Shown here piece after piece: positions 8,293 through 17,826 of a stretch of 63,422 bases of DNA. The notes under the pieces were generated by a model that was not told the origin of the DNA, ran no database searches, and was given only the letters and a program-made list of their open reading frames with translations. Each line of letters begins with the position of its first letter. The first letter of the stretch is position 1. A program made the position numbers and the translations under genes. Where the stretch lies: positions 1-63,422 of the IMG/VR virus record IMGVR_UViG_3300027996_000030; one strand, 5' to 3'. The stretch comes from a virus.

Positions 8293-9516
8293 GATCAAAT
8301 CGAAGTTCCGAGTCCGGTCACGGAACCACGGATCCCGGATGTCCCGCAACCCCAAGTCCGCTGTGTACTGCAAGCCAGTCGGTGATCCCATCTCGATCAG
8401 TTGGTCATCCGTCAAGCCCGATACCATCTCCGTCTCGGACACGGTGTTCGTTTCCACACGGGTCAGTGTGCGTCCAATAGGCACTCGGATGGCCCAATCG
8501 GTCATCACCGACAACGAGATCGACGCCGTGTAGAAGTAGTCGTCTCCATTCTCGTCATAGACTTCCTCTGCCTCACCGCCCATACTTGCCATCGTGATCT
8601 CAATGCCCTCGGTAGAGAGGCGTTCACGAGCATCGGTGTAGAGGAACATCAAGGTCCGATCGGTGATTTCTCCTTGTGCGTACACATCGCGAGCCATGAT
8701 GTCCATATCCAAGCTCATCTCCCACCGCCCACCGAACTCCTTAGCCACGTCCTCACGACGGTCGCCTACGACAACCGCCATAATGTCTCCGCCGTAGGCC
8801 CTTCGCCCGAAGGCCAACACCACGCCGGGGATGGCATCGACGTTGGCTCCGTTCTCTGGCAAAGGGAAAGGTCCAAGGCTATCCGACGTGAAGCGGTAAT
8901 CCACCGATAGATAGGTGTTCGACATCAAGGGGCTGGCGAGTGTGATTTGACCCGTCGTGGGATCAGCAGTGTAGTTCACGCCCTCGTAGTAAGGAATGTT
9001 CCCAGGCATCTCGTAGACTCGGAGGCTGCCGGGATGAAAATCACCTGCGGCCACCTCATAGAGCCGGGGGTCAAGCATGACCGCCCGTTCATCTATGATC
9101 TCAAGTAGAGGGTCCACATAGAACACAAGCCGTTCCTCTGGGACGCCTCGGACATCGACAGTCTCGACCTTGACTTCGATGTAGTAGACGCCGGGTGCCG
9201 AGGGGAAGGCACCTGCGTTGGCTCGGACAGCCGTGCCGTTCTCACGGACCCATTCGATGCTCGTCCCACGCTGCCCATACACCTTCGTCAAGTAGCAATA
9301 GGAGATGATGGTGCCTTGGAAGTGGTCGGCGCTCAACTGGAGAGGCGATGCTGACTGCCCTTTAAGGATAATCGCCTGCTGGGGACGCTCCTCAAACGAG
9401 TACCGCCCTTGGATATTCGGCGTCAGGGTGTCCTTATACTGGGGATCCTTGGACCAGAAATACCGGATCTCTTGGATCATGCGCCGCTTGAGAGCTTCGG
9501 TGAGATTGGCGAACAA
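8287..9516 (-). CDS. Putative virion structural protein (tail or neck region)
   Basis: The 409-residue protein starts at a TTG with GGAGG 8 bases upstream. It is beta-rich: the stretch from about 100 to 230 has repeated short strands with Val/Tyr and Gly-Pro turns. The C-terminal part carries WEMSLDMDIMARD and a TDWAIRVPIGRTL segment of a kind common in structural proteins of large myoviruses. No enzyme motif is present. The gene lies between two module-bearing genes and has its own late motif about 50 bases upstream. A connector, tail-completion or baseplate-periphery role is possible, but the exact one cannot be read from the sequence. Confidence 0.65.
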   Translation of the reverse strand: MFANLTEALKRRMIQEIRYFWSKDPQYKDTLTPNIQGRYSFEERPQQAIILKGQSASPLQLSADHFQGTIISYCYLTKVYGQRGTSIEWVRENGTAVRANAGAFPSAPGVYYIEVKVETVDVRGVPEERLVFYVDPLLEIIDERAVMLDPRLYEVAAGDFHPGSLRVYEMPGNIPYYEGVNYTADPTTGQITLASPLMSNTYLSVDYRFTSDSLGPFPLPENGANVDAIPGVVLAFGRRAYGGDIMAVVVGDRREDVAKEFGGRWEMSLDMDIMARDVYAQGEITDRTLMFLYTDARERLSTEGIEITMASMGGEAEEVYDENGDDYFYTASISLSVMTDWAIRVPIGRTLTRVETNTVSETEMVSGLTDDQLIEMGSPTGLQYTADLGLRDIRDPWFRDRTRNFDLIR

Positions 9517-9566
9517 GGTGAAAGCCTCCGACAGTAAGTGATGGGATCACTCTACCGTGGGAGGCT

Positions 9567-9583
9567 CCATAGGCGGACTACCG
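9567..9583 (-). promoter_or_regulatory. Late promoter-like motif, copy 4
   Basis: CGGTAG, five bases, CTATGG on the minus strand, followed downstream by a second half-match (CGGTAGAGTGA). It precedes the TTG start of the structural gene at 8287-9516 by 50 bases. Confidence 0.6.
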
Positions 9584-9593
9584 CTTGAAGCCT

Positions 9594-10007
9594 CTACTCA
9601 GAAGGGGCACACTTCTTCTTGCCGCCGAATCCGTCTGGGCATGTGGTCCGGGCCTCATTGTGCCCATCCATCCACTTGTCGCGGTAATCTTTGTTGTACT
9701 TCTTCTTGTCCTTGGAGACGCCGGAACCATACTCGTTATGGAGGCGGTAACAAGTCTCACCCTTGCCGGGTTTTCCCTTCCCGGTGTCAATGTCTCCCTT
9801 CACATAGCAGTCAGACTTTCCGGGCGACGGGGGCGAGTCATACGCCTTGCCGGGAGTGCCATCCCAGGTACGGCCCGCTTCCTTGTCGGTGACGGGAACC
9901 ATGTGGGTCATGGTGTGAAGGATGGCCTTGCGGGTGTCATCCCCTACAGGCAGTGACGAGGCAAGACGAATCAGCGTCGTGCGCTCGGATGCAGTGATGG
10001 TCTTCAT
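9594..10007 (-). CDS. Small Cys-containing protein with N-terminal LIRLASS module
   Basis: The start is the ATG at 10007, preceded by an AAGGAGATCC ribosome binding site; the longer frame upstream has none. Residues 1-36 are the shared module (KTITASERTTLIRLASSLPV). The remaining 100 residues are Gly/Lys/Asp-rich with four Cys spread through the domain, and with HNEYGSGVSKDKK and DKWMDGHNEA segments. No homologous family is recognised. The nearly identical first eight residues to the protein at 61526-62266 (MKTITAS) show that the module is exchanged between genes. It is probably virion-associated. Confidence 0.7.
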   Translation of the reverse strand: MKTITASERTTLIRLASSLPVGDDTRKAILHTMTHMVPVTDKEAGRTWDGTPGKAYDSPPSPGKSDCYVKGDIDTGKGKPGKGETCYRLHNEYGSGVSKDKKKYNKDYRDKWMDGHNEARTTCPDGFGGKKKCAPSE

Positions 10008-10044
10008 GGGGGATCTCCTTACTCTTGTAATGCGGATAGGCTGG

Positions 10045-10311
10045 CTAACGGGACGCTGAATCAAGTAGGTCTGGATACGACAGGTACTCGCCGGGGAAGC
10101 CCGTTGGGGGATCGAGATCAACCTGTTGGAAGCGCATGGCGAACATGATCAGAACGTCGGTGATGTCCTCGTTGGGGAACCCTTCTTCCTGCAAGTCACG
10201 AACAAACGCCAAGCTGTTGGCCGCGAGAGCGACCGAGAACAGTTTGGCTCCATTGAGCGTTGTGATGTACTGCCCCCATTCTTCAACGGTGACGGGATCG
10301 GTGATTTCCAT
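10045..10311 (-). CDS. Small helical protein of unknown function
   Basis: An 88-residue protein, mostly alpha-helical, with a central segment NGAKLFSVALAANSLAFVRD and a C-terminal Pro-Gly-rich end. It follows the large helicase gene by only three bases and is probably co-translated with it. No motif suggests a function; its place in the late block suggests a virion or assembly protein. Confidence 0.65.
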   Translation of the reverse strand: MEITDPVTVEEWGQYITTLNGAKLFSVALAANSLAFVRDLQEEGFPNEDITDVLIMFAMRFQQVDLDPPTGFPGEYLSYPDLLDSASR

Positions 10312-10314
10312 GAT

Positions 10315-13300
10315 TTATTCCTCCGAGTCCTGTGTACCCAGTTGAGGTGCGTGTGGAGACAATGCGCGTTCCATCATCAGACGGTCAGTCTTATGGAGCA
10401 GGGAACGCTGCTTCTTGATTTCGGACCATTCTTCACCCAGGCGTTCCACCTGCGAGTCGAGGACAACCTCATCGAACAGGTCCGCGTCCATGCCTTGAAT
10501 GATCTCTCGGATCTCGTCCAACGTCTTGTCAGCGTCATCGTCGGTGGCGACATCGCCGTAAACCATATCAAGGGTGTACTCGTTGACGACCTCACTCTGA
10601 CCTGCACGCCAAGCACGGGCCGAACGCTGCTTCATCGTCTCGTTTGACCAGTTGTCTCGGTCGAGGTGAATGACGTTGTTGAACTTCTGAAGGTTCTGAC
10701 CCACAGCATAGGTGCCCGTCAACACCAGTGTCGTGATGGACGGGTTGGCTTGAATGTACTGAAGGACGATCACCTTCCATGAGTTCTTGGGCGCACGCGC
10801 ATAGCCGATCTTGCCGTTGCGTCCGGTGTCATTCTTACGGATGGACAGCTTGCCGCCCTTGACCTCCATGATGTACCCCTTGCCCTTGGGCTGGGGTCGT
10901 TTGAGGTCAGGGTAGCGCCGCTCGCCGTAGCGCACCGAGTCGCCTGCCCCGGACTTGACTTCAATGCGATCCGAAAAGGCGACTGCGCTCCCCTTACCAG
11001 GGAACGCTGCGAGCATCTGTGCAAAGGCATCCTCCGCCATGTCGGGAGAGTCCGTGAACAGGAGAGTCCGACCGCTGACTTGCTCCAAGATGCTCTTGGC
11101 CTGTTCCAGCTTCGGATTAGGCACGCCGGGGAGCACGCGGTTAGGCACGTCACTCAGCTTGGTGAGCAACGCCAGGGGCTTCCGCAGCGTGACCTTGGCG
11201 GCTTCCACAGCGAGAGCGCGGAAGTCCTTATCTTTGAAGTCCTTCTGGCCCTTGTATTTCGTGCTGGTCTTCTTCACGACCTCACGCAACGCCTTGATCA
11301 CTTGAGTCATCGTCTTGCGGTAGACCGCCTCGATCTCAGGGGGCATGGTTACAGCCACGGGAGGTACTTTGTTCAACTCCTCCAGCTTGGACCCCGGCCA
11401 ATCCTTATAGGGAACCGGCTCGCGGTCCTGCTTCTTTTCCTTCTTGGCGTAGACCTTGTAGGCTTTCTTGCTGTTGTCTACAACGTCCCGCTTGTCCGCG
11501 TGGAACAGGTTGGTCTTGACCCAAGTGTTGAAGTCACGGGTAGCAGCGACATCCATTTCACCGGGCCATTCCTCGTAGGACACCGGCTCGCGACCTTCCA
11601 GTGCTTCCTTGCGGACGTACAGTCTGTAGGTGCCACGGCTGGTGTCAGCGCGCTTGATTCCAACGACACGGCCTCCGACCTTCTCAGCGTAGCGTTTGAC
11701 GAACGCACGCTCCTCCTTTCGACCTTCCTTCGTATTGAGGTCGATCCCATTGGCCACGGAGGACAGGGTGAACACTTCCTTGGGGGAGCGGACCATAGGC
11801 GAAGCAGTAAGGAGCACCTTTCGCTTCGCCTTGCAGGATGTCACGGCCTTGTAGTAGCGGCTGGCCTTGTTCTTAAACCGCTCGTGAGCCTCGTCAAAGA
11901 AGATGGCAACGTAGTCATCGTAGAAGGGGCGGGGCGGATCATAGGGGTTCTTGACGGTGCCGATGGTGTTGTTCTTGAACTCCAGGTAGGTGATGATATC
12001 CGTCATGGCGTTCAGTTCAACGCCCGACCCATCCTCGACGGCTTCCTTGATCTCCTTTGGGAGATTGCCTGACAGGGCCTTCTTGCAGACGAACAGAAAC
12101 CGTCCATTGCCTTCAGTCATCGTGCCATCGTCACCCTTGTACTTGGCACGGAGGTTCTGCATTGTGGCCACAGCCACAGAGGTCTTGCCCACACCTGTAT
12201 CGAGAGCACAGATACCAGCGTTGTCGTTAGCATCGAGCCAAGCCACCGCCTGTGCCTGTTGGCGACGGAGAGGGCGCTTCAGCTTCAACTTTTCAGCGTT
12301 GTACTTCTTGATGCTGCGGTCTTCGGTGGCTCTCTCGGCCTTCTGAATCTTGGCGAAGTAGGCTTGCAGCATCCGGGAGGCCGCGTTCGACAAGGCCATC
12401 GAACCGATGGCATCTCGAATCGAGCCGAAATCCTTGGGGTCGAAGCTGTAGACGGAGCGGCCTGTTGCCGCTTCGGACCCGCGCCATCTCTTGTAGGGGA
12501 GAGGCGTGCGGCCATCCCCTTCCTCATTCGCGGAATAGGCGTCGTAAGCTCTTGTGCTCTTGTCTACGCGCTTCTGCTCATACTCAATGGAAGGGACCAG
12601 CTTGCTTAGATTGAGGACTGCGTTGCGGAGCAGGGTGGCTCTTTTATCGCCCTTCTCACGACTCAGCGTGAGCAACAGCCTCCCACTGTCCACGGTGACG
12701 TAAGGCTCCGTGACACGACGAACACTCAACGAGCCGTCAGGGTTCGTCGTCTCGCGCCGGTCCAACTCTCCTGTGTCGGGGTTGTAGTAGGTGACCGAAC
12801 CCTCGATCAAACGGCCTGCATGATTGACCAGATCCGCGACATAGAAGCCCTTGAACCGACCTGCGAGGATGACTTCCTTTCCGAGATAGTCGCCCACGGG
12901 ATAAATCTTCGTGAGAGCCGTGCTCTTGTAGGGATCATCCGTAAGTGAGGTGTAGTCTTCTGCTTTCGGGTTTGAGCCGAAATGGGAGTTGAAGTCCTCT
13001 GTAGAAATCTTGCGGAGATCAGCGGGATCAATGTAGGCGTACTTGTCCGACCCACGGCCCTTCTTACGGACGAGTGAGTTGACCTTCGTAAGACCCTTGT
13101 GGGCTGCGTTCTCCTTATCCACCTCTGCGGTGAACTCCTCCCGGCTCTTGGTCTTACCGTCATCCGAGTAGACCGAGACTGCTTCCTCGGGCAAAGCGGC
13201 GACGACGGCAAGGTCTTTCAGGTTCTCAAGAATCTGCTGTTGAGTCAGACGAGTCCCGTCACGCAATGTGATCTCATTGGGGATCAACGCTGCATCCACC

Positions 13301-13905
13301 CCAACCAACATAAACCGACCACGGATTCGCTGGCGCGCTGGAACCTGGCCTGTAGCAAGGATCTTCTTGCTTAGGCTCTTGTCCATCGCCCCACGTTGTT
13401 CTTTGGATTCCGTGAGCCGAAAGAACAGCGTGGGATCATCGCGCCGGATCTGCTCCTTCACTGTTTGCTTGGGGCTGGCGTTCCGAAGCTGAATCCAGCG
13501 GATCCCTTCGGAGGTAATGGCACGAGGTGCCCAGAATAGATCACGATCGGCCACAAGGGTGCGGAGCATCTCCGAATAGGCTTCGGTGAAACGCTTCCAA
13601 CCAGAGTTGCTCATCTTGCCGAGGGATTCAAAGGACCGGAGCAAGGGTTCGATGATCGTGGGCTTCTCATCCAAGACAACCACGGATGGCTCCGCGTCCG
13701 TCTCCATTTCCATCTGGCGAACGGCCTGACGGAACCGCTGCAAGAGTCCTTCGGGTACGGGACCGCCTTCCAGCGTGTCAACGACCTCGATGTATATCTG
13801 TGGGAGATCAAGGATCTTGGGCGTGCGCCCAAAAGTACGCATGTATTGAACCAACGCCCGATCCGAGATCGGGCGTCGTGCTCTGTTTTTCTTGGGTTCA
13901 GCCAC
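10315..13905 (-). CDS. SNF2-type superfamily 2 helicase, probably virion-associated
   Basis: The 1196-residue protein has a full set of superfamily 2 motifs in its second half: Walker A ALDTGVGKTS near residue 566, DEAH near 670, LTASP near 700, the motif V region LTGTYAVGQNLQ near 1070 and motif VI QRSARAWRAGQ near 1095. Spacing and motif VI fit SNF2-like DNA translocases. The first 500 residues match nothing I know. The gene sits among virion genes rather than in the replication block and overlaps the Dps-like gene by 8 bases. Phage P1 packages the helicase DarB to defend incoming DNA; a similar injected role is possible but only inferred. It could also serve replication or late transcription. 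Confidence 0.75.
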   Translation of the reverse strand: MAEPKKNRARRPISDRALVQYMRTFGRTPKILDLPQIYIEVVDTLEGGPVPEGLLQRFRQAVRQMEMETDAEPSVVVLDEKPTIIEPLLRSFESLGKMSNSGWKRFTEAYSEMLRTLVADRDLFWAPRAITSEGIRWIQLRNASPKQTVKEQIRRDDPTLFFRLTESKEQRGAMDKSLSKKILATGQVPARQRIRGRFMLVGVDAALIPNEITLRDGTRLTQQQILENLKDLAVVAALPEEAVSVYSDDGKTKSREEFTAEVDKENAAHKGLTKVNSLVRKKGRGSDKYAYIDPADLRKISTEDFNSHFGSNPKAEDYTSLTDDPYKSTALTKIYPVGDYLGKEVILAGRFKGFYVADLVNHAGRLIEGSVTYYNPDTGELDRRETTNPDGSLSVRRVTEPYVTVDSGRLLLTLSREKGDKRATLLRNAVLNLSKLVPSIEYEQKRVDKSTRAYDAYSANEEGDGRTPLPYKRWRGSEAATGRSVYSFDPKDFGSIRDAIGSMALSNAASRMLQAYFAKIQKAERATEDRSIKKYNAEKLKLKRPLRRQQAQAVAWLDANDNAGICALDTGVGKTSVAVATMQNLRAKYKGDDGTMTEGNGRFLFVCKKALSGNLPKEIKEAVEDGSGVELNAMTDIITYLEFKNNTIGTVKNPYDPPRPFYDDYVAIFFDEAHERFKNKASRYYKAVTSCKAKRKVLLTASPMVRSPKEVFTLSSVANGIDLNTKEGRKEERAFVKRYAEKVGGRVVGIKRADTSRGTYRLYVRKEALEGREPVSYEEWPGEMDVAATRDFNTWVKTNLFHADKRDVVDNSKKAYKVYAKKEKKQDREPVPYKDWPGSKLEELNKVPPVAVTMPPEIEAVYRKTMTQVIKALREVVKKTSTKYKGQKDFKDKDFRALAVEAAKVTLRKPLALLTKLSDVPNRVLPGVPNPKLEQAKSILEQVSGRTLLFTDSPDMAEDAFAQMLAAFPGKGSAVAFSDRIEVKSGAGDSVRYGERRYPDLKRPQPKGKGYIMEVKGGKLSIRKNDTGRNGKIGYARAPKNSWKVIVLQYIQANPSITTLVLTGTYAVGQNLQKFNNVIHLDRDNWSNETMKQRSARAWRAGQSEVVNEYTLDMVYGDVATDDDADKTLDEIREIIQGMDADLFDEVVLDSQVERLGEEWSEIKKQRSLLHKTDRLMMERALSPHAPQLGTQDSEE

Positions 13906-14743
13906 GATCCAACTCCATAAGCCACGCCGCCATACGTTTTTTGTTTATCTGTGCCGCTAAGGCAGCGTCGGGGTCTTCTGATTCGATGACCAGACGATTG
14001 AGGGTGGACACCGCAGCGGCTCCGGGTTCCTCTGCAATCTCTACAGGGGTCGGGGGGGCTTCTCTGGCCTCCGCGACAGCTTGTGCCTCGGGAACATCAA
14101 GGTGGTCCTCCCCAGCGGCGGCGGCGGCGATCTCCGGGCTGTTGCTGATCGCACCGGTCTGGGCAAACTCCAAGACTTCTTTCTTCTCAGGGTTGTCGTA
14201 GAAGTCCCCTTCGGCGCTAGGTGCGCCAGACGCTTGCCGTTCACCGGGAATCGGCGCGAGAGCCTGTTGCAACAGGTACTCGTTCTCCTCGTGGGCGTTC
14301 GCGGTCGCCATGATCCAGTCATCCAGACCGAGGGTCATGGCGTTGATCTTCTTAATCCCGTCGTAGGCACGCTTGAGGGCCGCTTGGAGATCGGCCTCCG
14401 ACTGCAAGCCTCGCTTGTGGTGGCAGTCGATCCGTGCCCACACATGAGTATGACCCCAAATGTGCTGCATCTGACGGTTCAGCCCTACAGCGCCACCGCC
14501 GAGGTAGCCGATCAACTTCTCGGCCAACTCGTCTACCTGCTTCTGCACCGACTCATAGAGCCGCGCAAACAGAAGGTGATTGCCGTAAAAGGACTGTCCG
14601 ACCACCTGCCAATGGCTCGTCTGGTACGAGAGAGCCTGACCTCGGAGACAAGCCAGCACGTCACATAGACGCTGGCGCACCACTTCCCGCTGCATGGGAG
14701 TAGCGTTCATATATGCTTTCTTGTCTGTGGTGTTCCGGCTCAT
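13898..14743 (-). CDS. Dps-like ferritin-fold protein
   Basis: The 281-residue protein has an N-terminal four-helix domain with the Dps signature: TSHWQVVGQSFYGNHLLF near 42-58 (the His of the ferroxidase site), YESVQKQVDELAEKL near 64-78 (acidic partners) and the closing helix NAHEENEYLLQQAL near 150. Dps proteins oxidise iron and bind or protect DNA. The last 110 residues are acidic and Ala/Glu-rich with a STLNRLVIE segment and no known fold. The start is taken at ATG 14743; a GTG directly before it and an ATG at 14710 are alternatives. It overlaps the helicase gene. A packaged DNA-protecting protein, or a fold reused as an assembly scaffold, would both fit. Confidence 0.7.
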   Translation of the reverse strand: MSRNTTDKKAYMNATPMQREVVRQRLCDVLACLRGQALSYQTSHWQVVGQSFYGNHLLFARLYESVQKQVDELAEKLIGYLGGGAVGLNRQMQHIWGHTHVWARIDCHHKRGLQSEADLQAALKRAYDGIKKINAMTLGLDDWIMATANAHEENEYLLQQALAPIPGERQASGAPSAEGDFYDNPEKKEVLEFAQTGAISNSPEIAAAAAGEDHLDVPEAQAVAEAREAPPTPVEIAEEPGAAAVSTLNRLVIESEDPDAALAAQINKKRMAAWLMELDRG

Positions 14744-14829
14744 CACTCAGCGTCCTCTACGGGGTTCCACTCGTCGATGTCTTCGGGGTGGGGGTGGGTG
14801 TGGGGGAGCGACCGCTCCTCGCCTTCTGG

Positions 14830-16989
14830 TCAACCACGGCGGTCAGTGGTGGCCTTCTTGCCCACCTGTTGCTTTGCCCGGTCCAACTCATTCTTCAAAG
14901 CATCGATCTGCTTGAACACGCCCTTGATGGAAGCCGCAAGCGGACCCGAAGGGTACGGCTCGTAAGCCTCCATCTTCCGCTTTATGTCCTCAAGCGACTT
15001 GATCTGCCGCTCAATGTCCTCGGTGGTCATCTGCTTCATAGCAGCCGTGCGGGTGCCGTCCGCCCACTCCAGCCAGCCGCCCACCGAGTCAGGGACGAAC
15101 GCCGCTGATCTCATGTCCGATGCCCTCTGCTCTTTCTCTTTGGCTTCCTCGTCCTCGTCAGACATCGACAGGCCAGCCTGCGAACGGGCTGCGTCGTAGT
15201 TGGTGAGGTGTTCCCCCACCATATCGGAAGGCATTCCAGCGGTCTTCGACACCGGGGCGTCGGGGTAGCAGGACAGGATCATGCGGGAGTAGGCACACTT
15301 CGCAGTCTTGCCATGCTCCTTCAGGAACCCGGTCATATTGGCGTACTTCGCAGTCCGTCGGCTGTGGAGGCTGTAAGCAACCTCACCGACGTAGGCTCGG
15401 AGATCAGAACAAGCGACCAGAGCGAGGCGGGCTGTCTTCGTGGGGTGTCCGTAGAGGCCGCCTGCGACTTTCTCCCGCTGACGCTGGGCCAGATCCTTCT
15501 TCTGATCCTGCCGTACCTTCGTCTTCACATCTTTGCGCTTCCGGTCCTTGCGGGACCACTCTTTCTTAGCTGAATCCTTTGCAGCGACTCGTTCAATGGG
15601 GAGGAGTCTTGATGCTAGGCGTTGTCGCTTCAACTCAGCGGGGGTGCCCAACTGGAACTGACCGGGCTTCAGGATGGATTTGAGTACCACGCTGCCTTTT
15701 TCAACCACAGCGTCCACGTCGTTCTCGTTGAGAGCGTCCACAGCGTCGTCGGCAGCGCCTTCCTTGTACGGGCCATAGGTGTCGCCGTCGTCAGTAGAGA
15801 CGTAGAACAAGTTGGGTTTCACCGCCTCGATGCCGAGAGCGGCGGTCTTGTCGGAGGCCACGCGGGGTCCGAGGTTCTTCATGGCCGACAGGATCAGACG
15901 GGCGGTCTTACTGTTGGCTCGCTTTGCATGAGCCTTCAAGAAGTCAACGCTGCGCTCGTCCTTTGCGTAGAGGGTCTTGGCGACGGAGGCTGCGCGGCGC
16001 TGGGCCTTGCGAACGGATGCTTCCACGTCCCGCTGGGTGCCCTTCGTGTAGCCGTAGAGGCCACCGGCTGCGACCTTGGAAGCAAGGCGTCGAAGTCCGC
16101 TGCTCCTGTAACCGCTCCTGATAAGTGACTTCTGAATCGCCGTTGCAAGAGCCTTCGCGTCATCGGCGTCCTGCCAGTTTGAGACAGAAACCGTCATCTC
16201 GATTCCGCGATCCCTTCCCTGGTCGTCACGGATGATAGAGACTTCGGTATTCCCGTAGTCTGCCGTCCCCTCGGTGTAGGACCTGTCCACGTCATCAAGC
16301 AAGTGGTCAAAGACCGCCTCAACGTCGCGCTCGTTGTCGTGGTTGTACCGAGTCGTGATCTCGTAGGTGGTAGAACGTGCTGCCTGACGCATCTGAGCGG
16401 CGTCGGCCTTGGCACGATCTGCGTCAGCCTGTTGCTCGTTGGCTTCGGCTTCGGCTTCCAGCTTCTCGGCTTCCTCTTGGGAAGCGAACCGGAGAGCACC
16501 GCTGTACTGTTCGGCCAACCCCTTCGCCAGATGGGCGAGGTAGTGGTTCACGTCTCCGTTGCCAAAGTCGATTTTGCGGAGGGTTTCTTCGATCTTCGCC
16601 TTTTCGCTGCCACGGGTCTGTTTGATGGCTTCGATGACGGCCTCGTTGGGGATCATGTGTGTGATCCCCTGCCGGTCGGTGACATCAAACACCTTCGACG
16701 GGATATTCTTCTCCTTGAAGAACATGTCGAACCAAGAGGCTGCGGCCTTTTCAATGGGCAGGAGATCAGATGCCTTGTGCTTTCGACTCTCGTGCCCTTG
16801 ATCCCATTCGTGGTCGTCTGCACCCATCGACTCCTCCATGTCCTCACGGAGCTTCTTGACCTGTTCGGGAGGATTCTCGTTCATCTCCGCGAACTCGGGA
16901 CCGACGACCTTGGCTACTTCCTCGACGGTCATCTTCTTGCCTTCGGGGAACTTGGCTTGGCGGGCACGCTCAATGGGCAGTAGGGACAT
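14830..16989 (-). CDS. Large modular virion-region protein with internal duplications
   Basis: The 719-residue protein is built from repeated pieces. A short LLPIER or LLPIEK element occurs at residues 3-8 and again near 80 and 490. A longer unit that begins VAGGLYG and ends with a KTA-R-ILS helix occurs near 310-375 and again near 515-585. Between them lie a coiled-coil Ala/Glu/Lys segment (about 165-205) and charged helices. There is no enzyme motif. A GGAG site precedes the ATG and a late motif lies 25 bases upstream. The repeated units resemble the module proteins in style but not in sequence. A core or scaffold protein of the head, or an injected protein, is possible. Confidence 0.7.
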   Translation of the reverse strand: MSLLPIERARQAKFPEGKKMTVEEVAKVVGPEFAEMNENPPEQVKKLREDMEESMGADDHEWDQGHESRKHKASDLLPIEKAAASWFDMFFKEKNIPSKVFDVTDRQGITHMIPNEAVIEAIKQTRGSEKAKIEETLRKIDFGNGDVNHYLAHLAKGLAEQYSGALRFASQEEAEKLEAEAEANEQQADADRAKADAAQMRQAARSTTYEITTRYNHDNERDVEAVFDHLLDDVDRSYTEGTADYGNTEVSIIRDDQGRDRGIEMTVSVSNWQDADDAKALATAIQKSLIRSGYRSSGLRRLASKVAAGGLYGYTKGTQRDVEASVRKAQRRAASVAKTLYAKDERSVDFLKAHAKRANSKTARLILSAMKNLGPRVASDKTAALGIEAVKPNLFYVSTDDGDTYGPYKEGAADDAVDALNENDVDAVVEKGSVVLKSILKPGQFQLGTPAELKRQRLASRLLPIERVAAKDSAKKEWSRKDRKRKDVKTKVRQDQKKDLAQRQREKVAGGLYGHPTKTARLALVACSDLRAYVGEVAYSLHSRRTAKYANMTGFLKEHGKTAKCAYSRMILSCYPDAPVSKTAGMPSDMVGEHLTNYDAARSQAGLSMSDEDEEAKEKEQRASDMRSAAFVPDSVGGWLEWADGTRTAAMKQMTTEDIERQIKSLEDIKRKMEAYEPYPSGPLAASIKGVFKQIDALKNELDRAKQQVGKKATTDRRG

Positions 16990-17014
16990 GATTTCTCCAG
17001 TCGCCCTCGGGAGG

Positions 17015-17031
17015 GCATAGGCTAGTTACCG
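17015..17031 (-). promoter_or_regulatory. Late promoter-like motif, copy 5
   Basis: CGGTAA, five bases, CTATGC on the minus strand, 25 bases before the 719-residue protein. It is one of the less perfect copies. Confidence 0.5.
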
Positions 17032-17034
17032 TGG

Positions 17035-17463
17035 CTAGACGAACACGTCGTAGCCGACGCTGCCTGTGACAGTGGCCCCTGCTTGGATAGAAAAACCCAG
17101 CACGGTCTTGTTGGTGATGCGAAAGGGGGCGAACAGATCAGAGGTGACTTGTACGCGGTAGCTGGTGTTAGAGAAGGCTTGCGCGAAAGCCACAGGCTTC
17201 TCTGTCTCAGCGGCGAAAGCTAGGGTGCCGTTGACGGCTGAAGTAAGTGCCAAGATTGTCTCCACTTGCCCCATTGAGGTGCTGATATCGTCGGCTACCG
17301 TCTGGGGGATTTGGGTGTACGGTGAGAGCACGAACCCATAGGGATCTTGAATGTCCCGTACCGAGATGGTGCCCAACGAGTCCGAGACGATGGTGAACGT
17401 GTAGAGATCGGGGCTGACCCCGGAGCGGTACACGAACTCCGACTGGGCGAGTGAAGCCGCCAT
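17035..17463 (-). CDS. Small beta-rich structural protein
   Basis: A 142-residue protein dominated by alternating beta strands (DLYTFTIVSDSLGTISVRD, then TVLGFSIQAGATVTGSVGYD), with no Cys or catalytic residues. Its ATG overlaps the stop codon of the gene upstream (TAATG), so the two are translated together. It is likely a minor tail or capsid-decoration component. Confidence 0.6.
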   Translation of the reverse strand: MAASLAQSEFVYRSGVSPDLYTFTIVSDSLGTISVRDIQDPYGFVLSPYTQIPQTVADDISTSMGQVETILALTSAVNGTLAFAAETEKPVAFAQAFSNTSYRVQVTSDLFAPFRITNKTVLGFSIQAGATVTGSVGYDVFV

Positions 17464-17774
17464 TAGTAGACCCCGCTCGTCTCACAGCCGAATTTCTGCA
17501 CGGCCTTTTCAAGCTCGGTCAGCGCATCGAAGTCCTGACTGCGGAGGAGAACATGATCAAACCCTGGCTGGATGCCTAGATCACGGATTGGCTCAACGGA
17601 TGCGACACGCAGCTTCCCGTCTCGGAACGATCTCAACAACGAGGGGAGGTTAGCGGTGCTGCTACCCCTATAAATAGTCAGCCGGTACTCCGGGGACGAG
17701 TGCTTGCTGATCCACTTGTCCGCGAGGCGTTTGGCCATCGCAACTCGGTGAGTTGAGGGGTGCTTTTGGCTCAT
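17463..17774 (-). CDS. Small basic protein of unknown function
   Basis: A 103-residue protein, basic in its first third, with an RLTIYRGSS strand and a later DHVLLRSQDFDALTELEKAV segment. GAGG precedes the ATG, and a late motif stands 28 bases upstream, so it opens a two-gene late unit with the beta-rich protein at 17035-17463. Its function is not recognised. Confidence 0.6.
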   Translation of the reverse strand: MSQKHPSTHRVAMAKRLADKWISKHSSPEYRLTIYRGSSTANLPSLLRSFRDGKLRVASVEPIRDLGIQPGFDHVLLRSQDFDALTELEKAVQKFGCETSGVY

Positions 17775-17802
17775 TTGTACAGGCTCCTCTACTAAAGGAA
17801 GC

Positions 17803-17819
17803 CGATAGACGAACCACCG
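17803..17819 (-). promoter_or_regulatory. Late promoter-like motif, copy 6
   Basis: CGGTGG, five bases, CTATCG on the minus strand, 28 bases before the gene at 17463-17774. It marks the boundary between the replication operon that ends at 17827 and the late genes. Confidence 0.6.
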
Positions 17820-17826
17820 AACCCGA

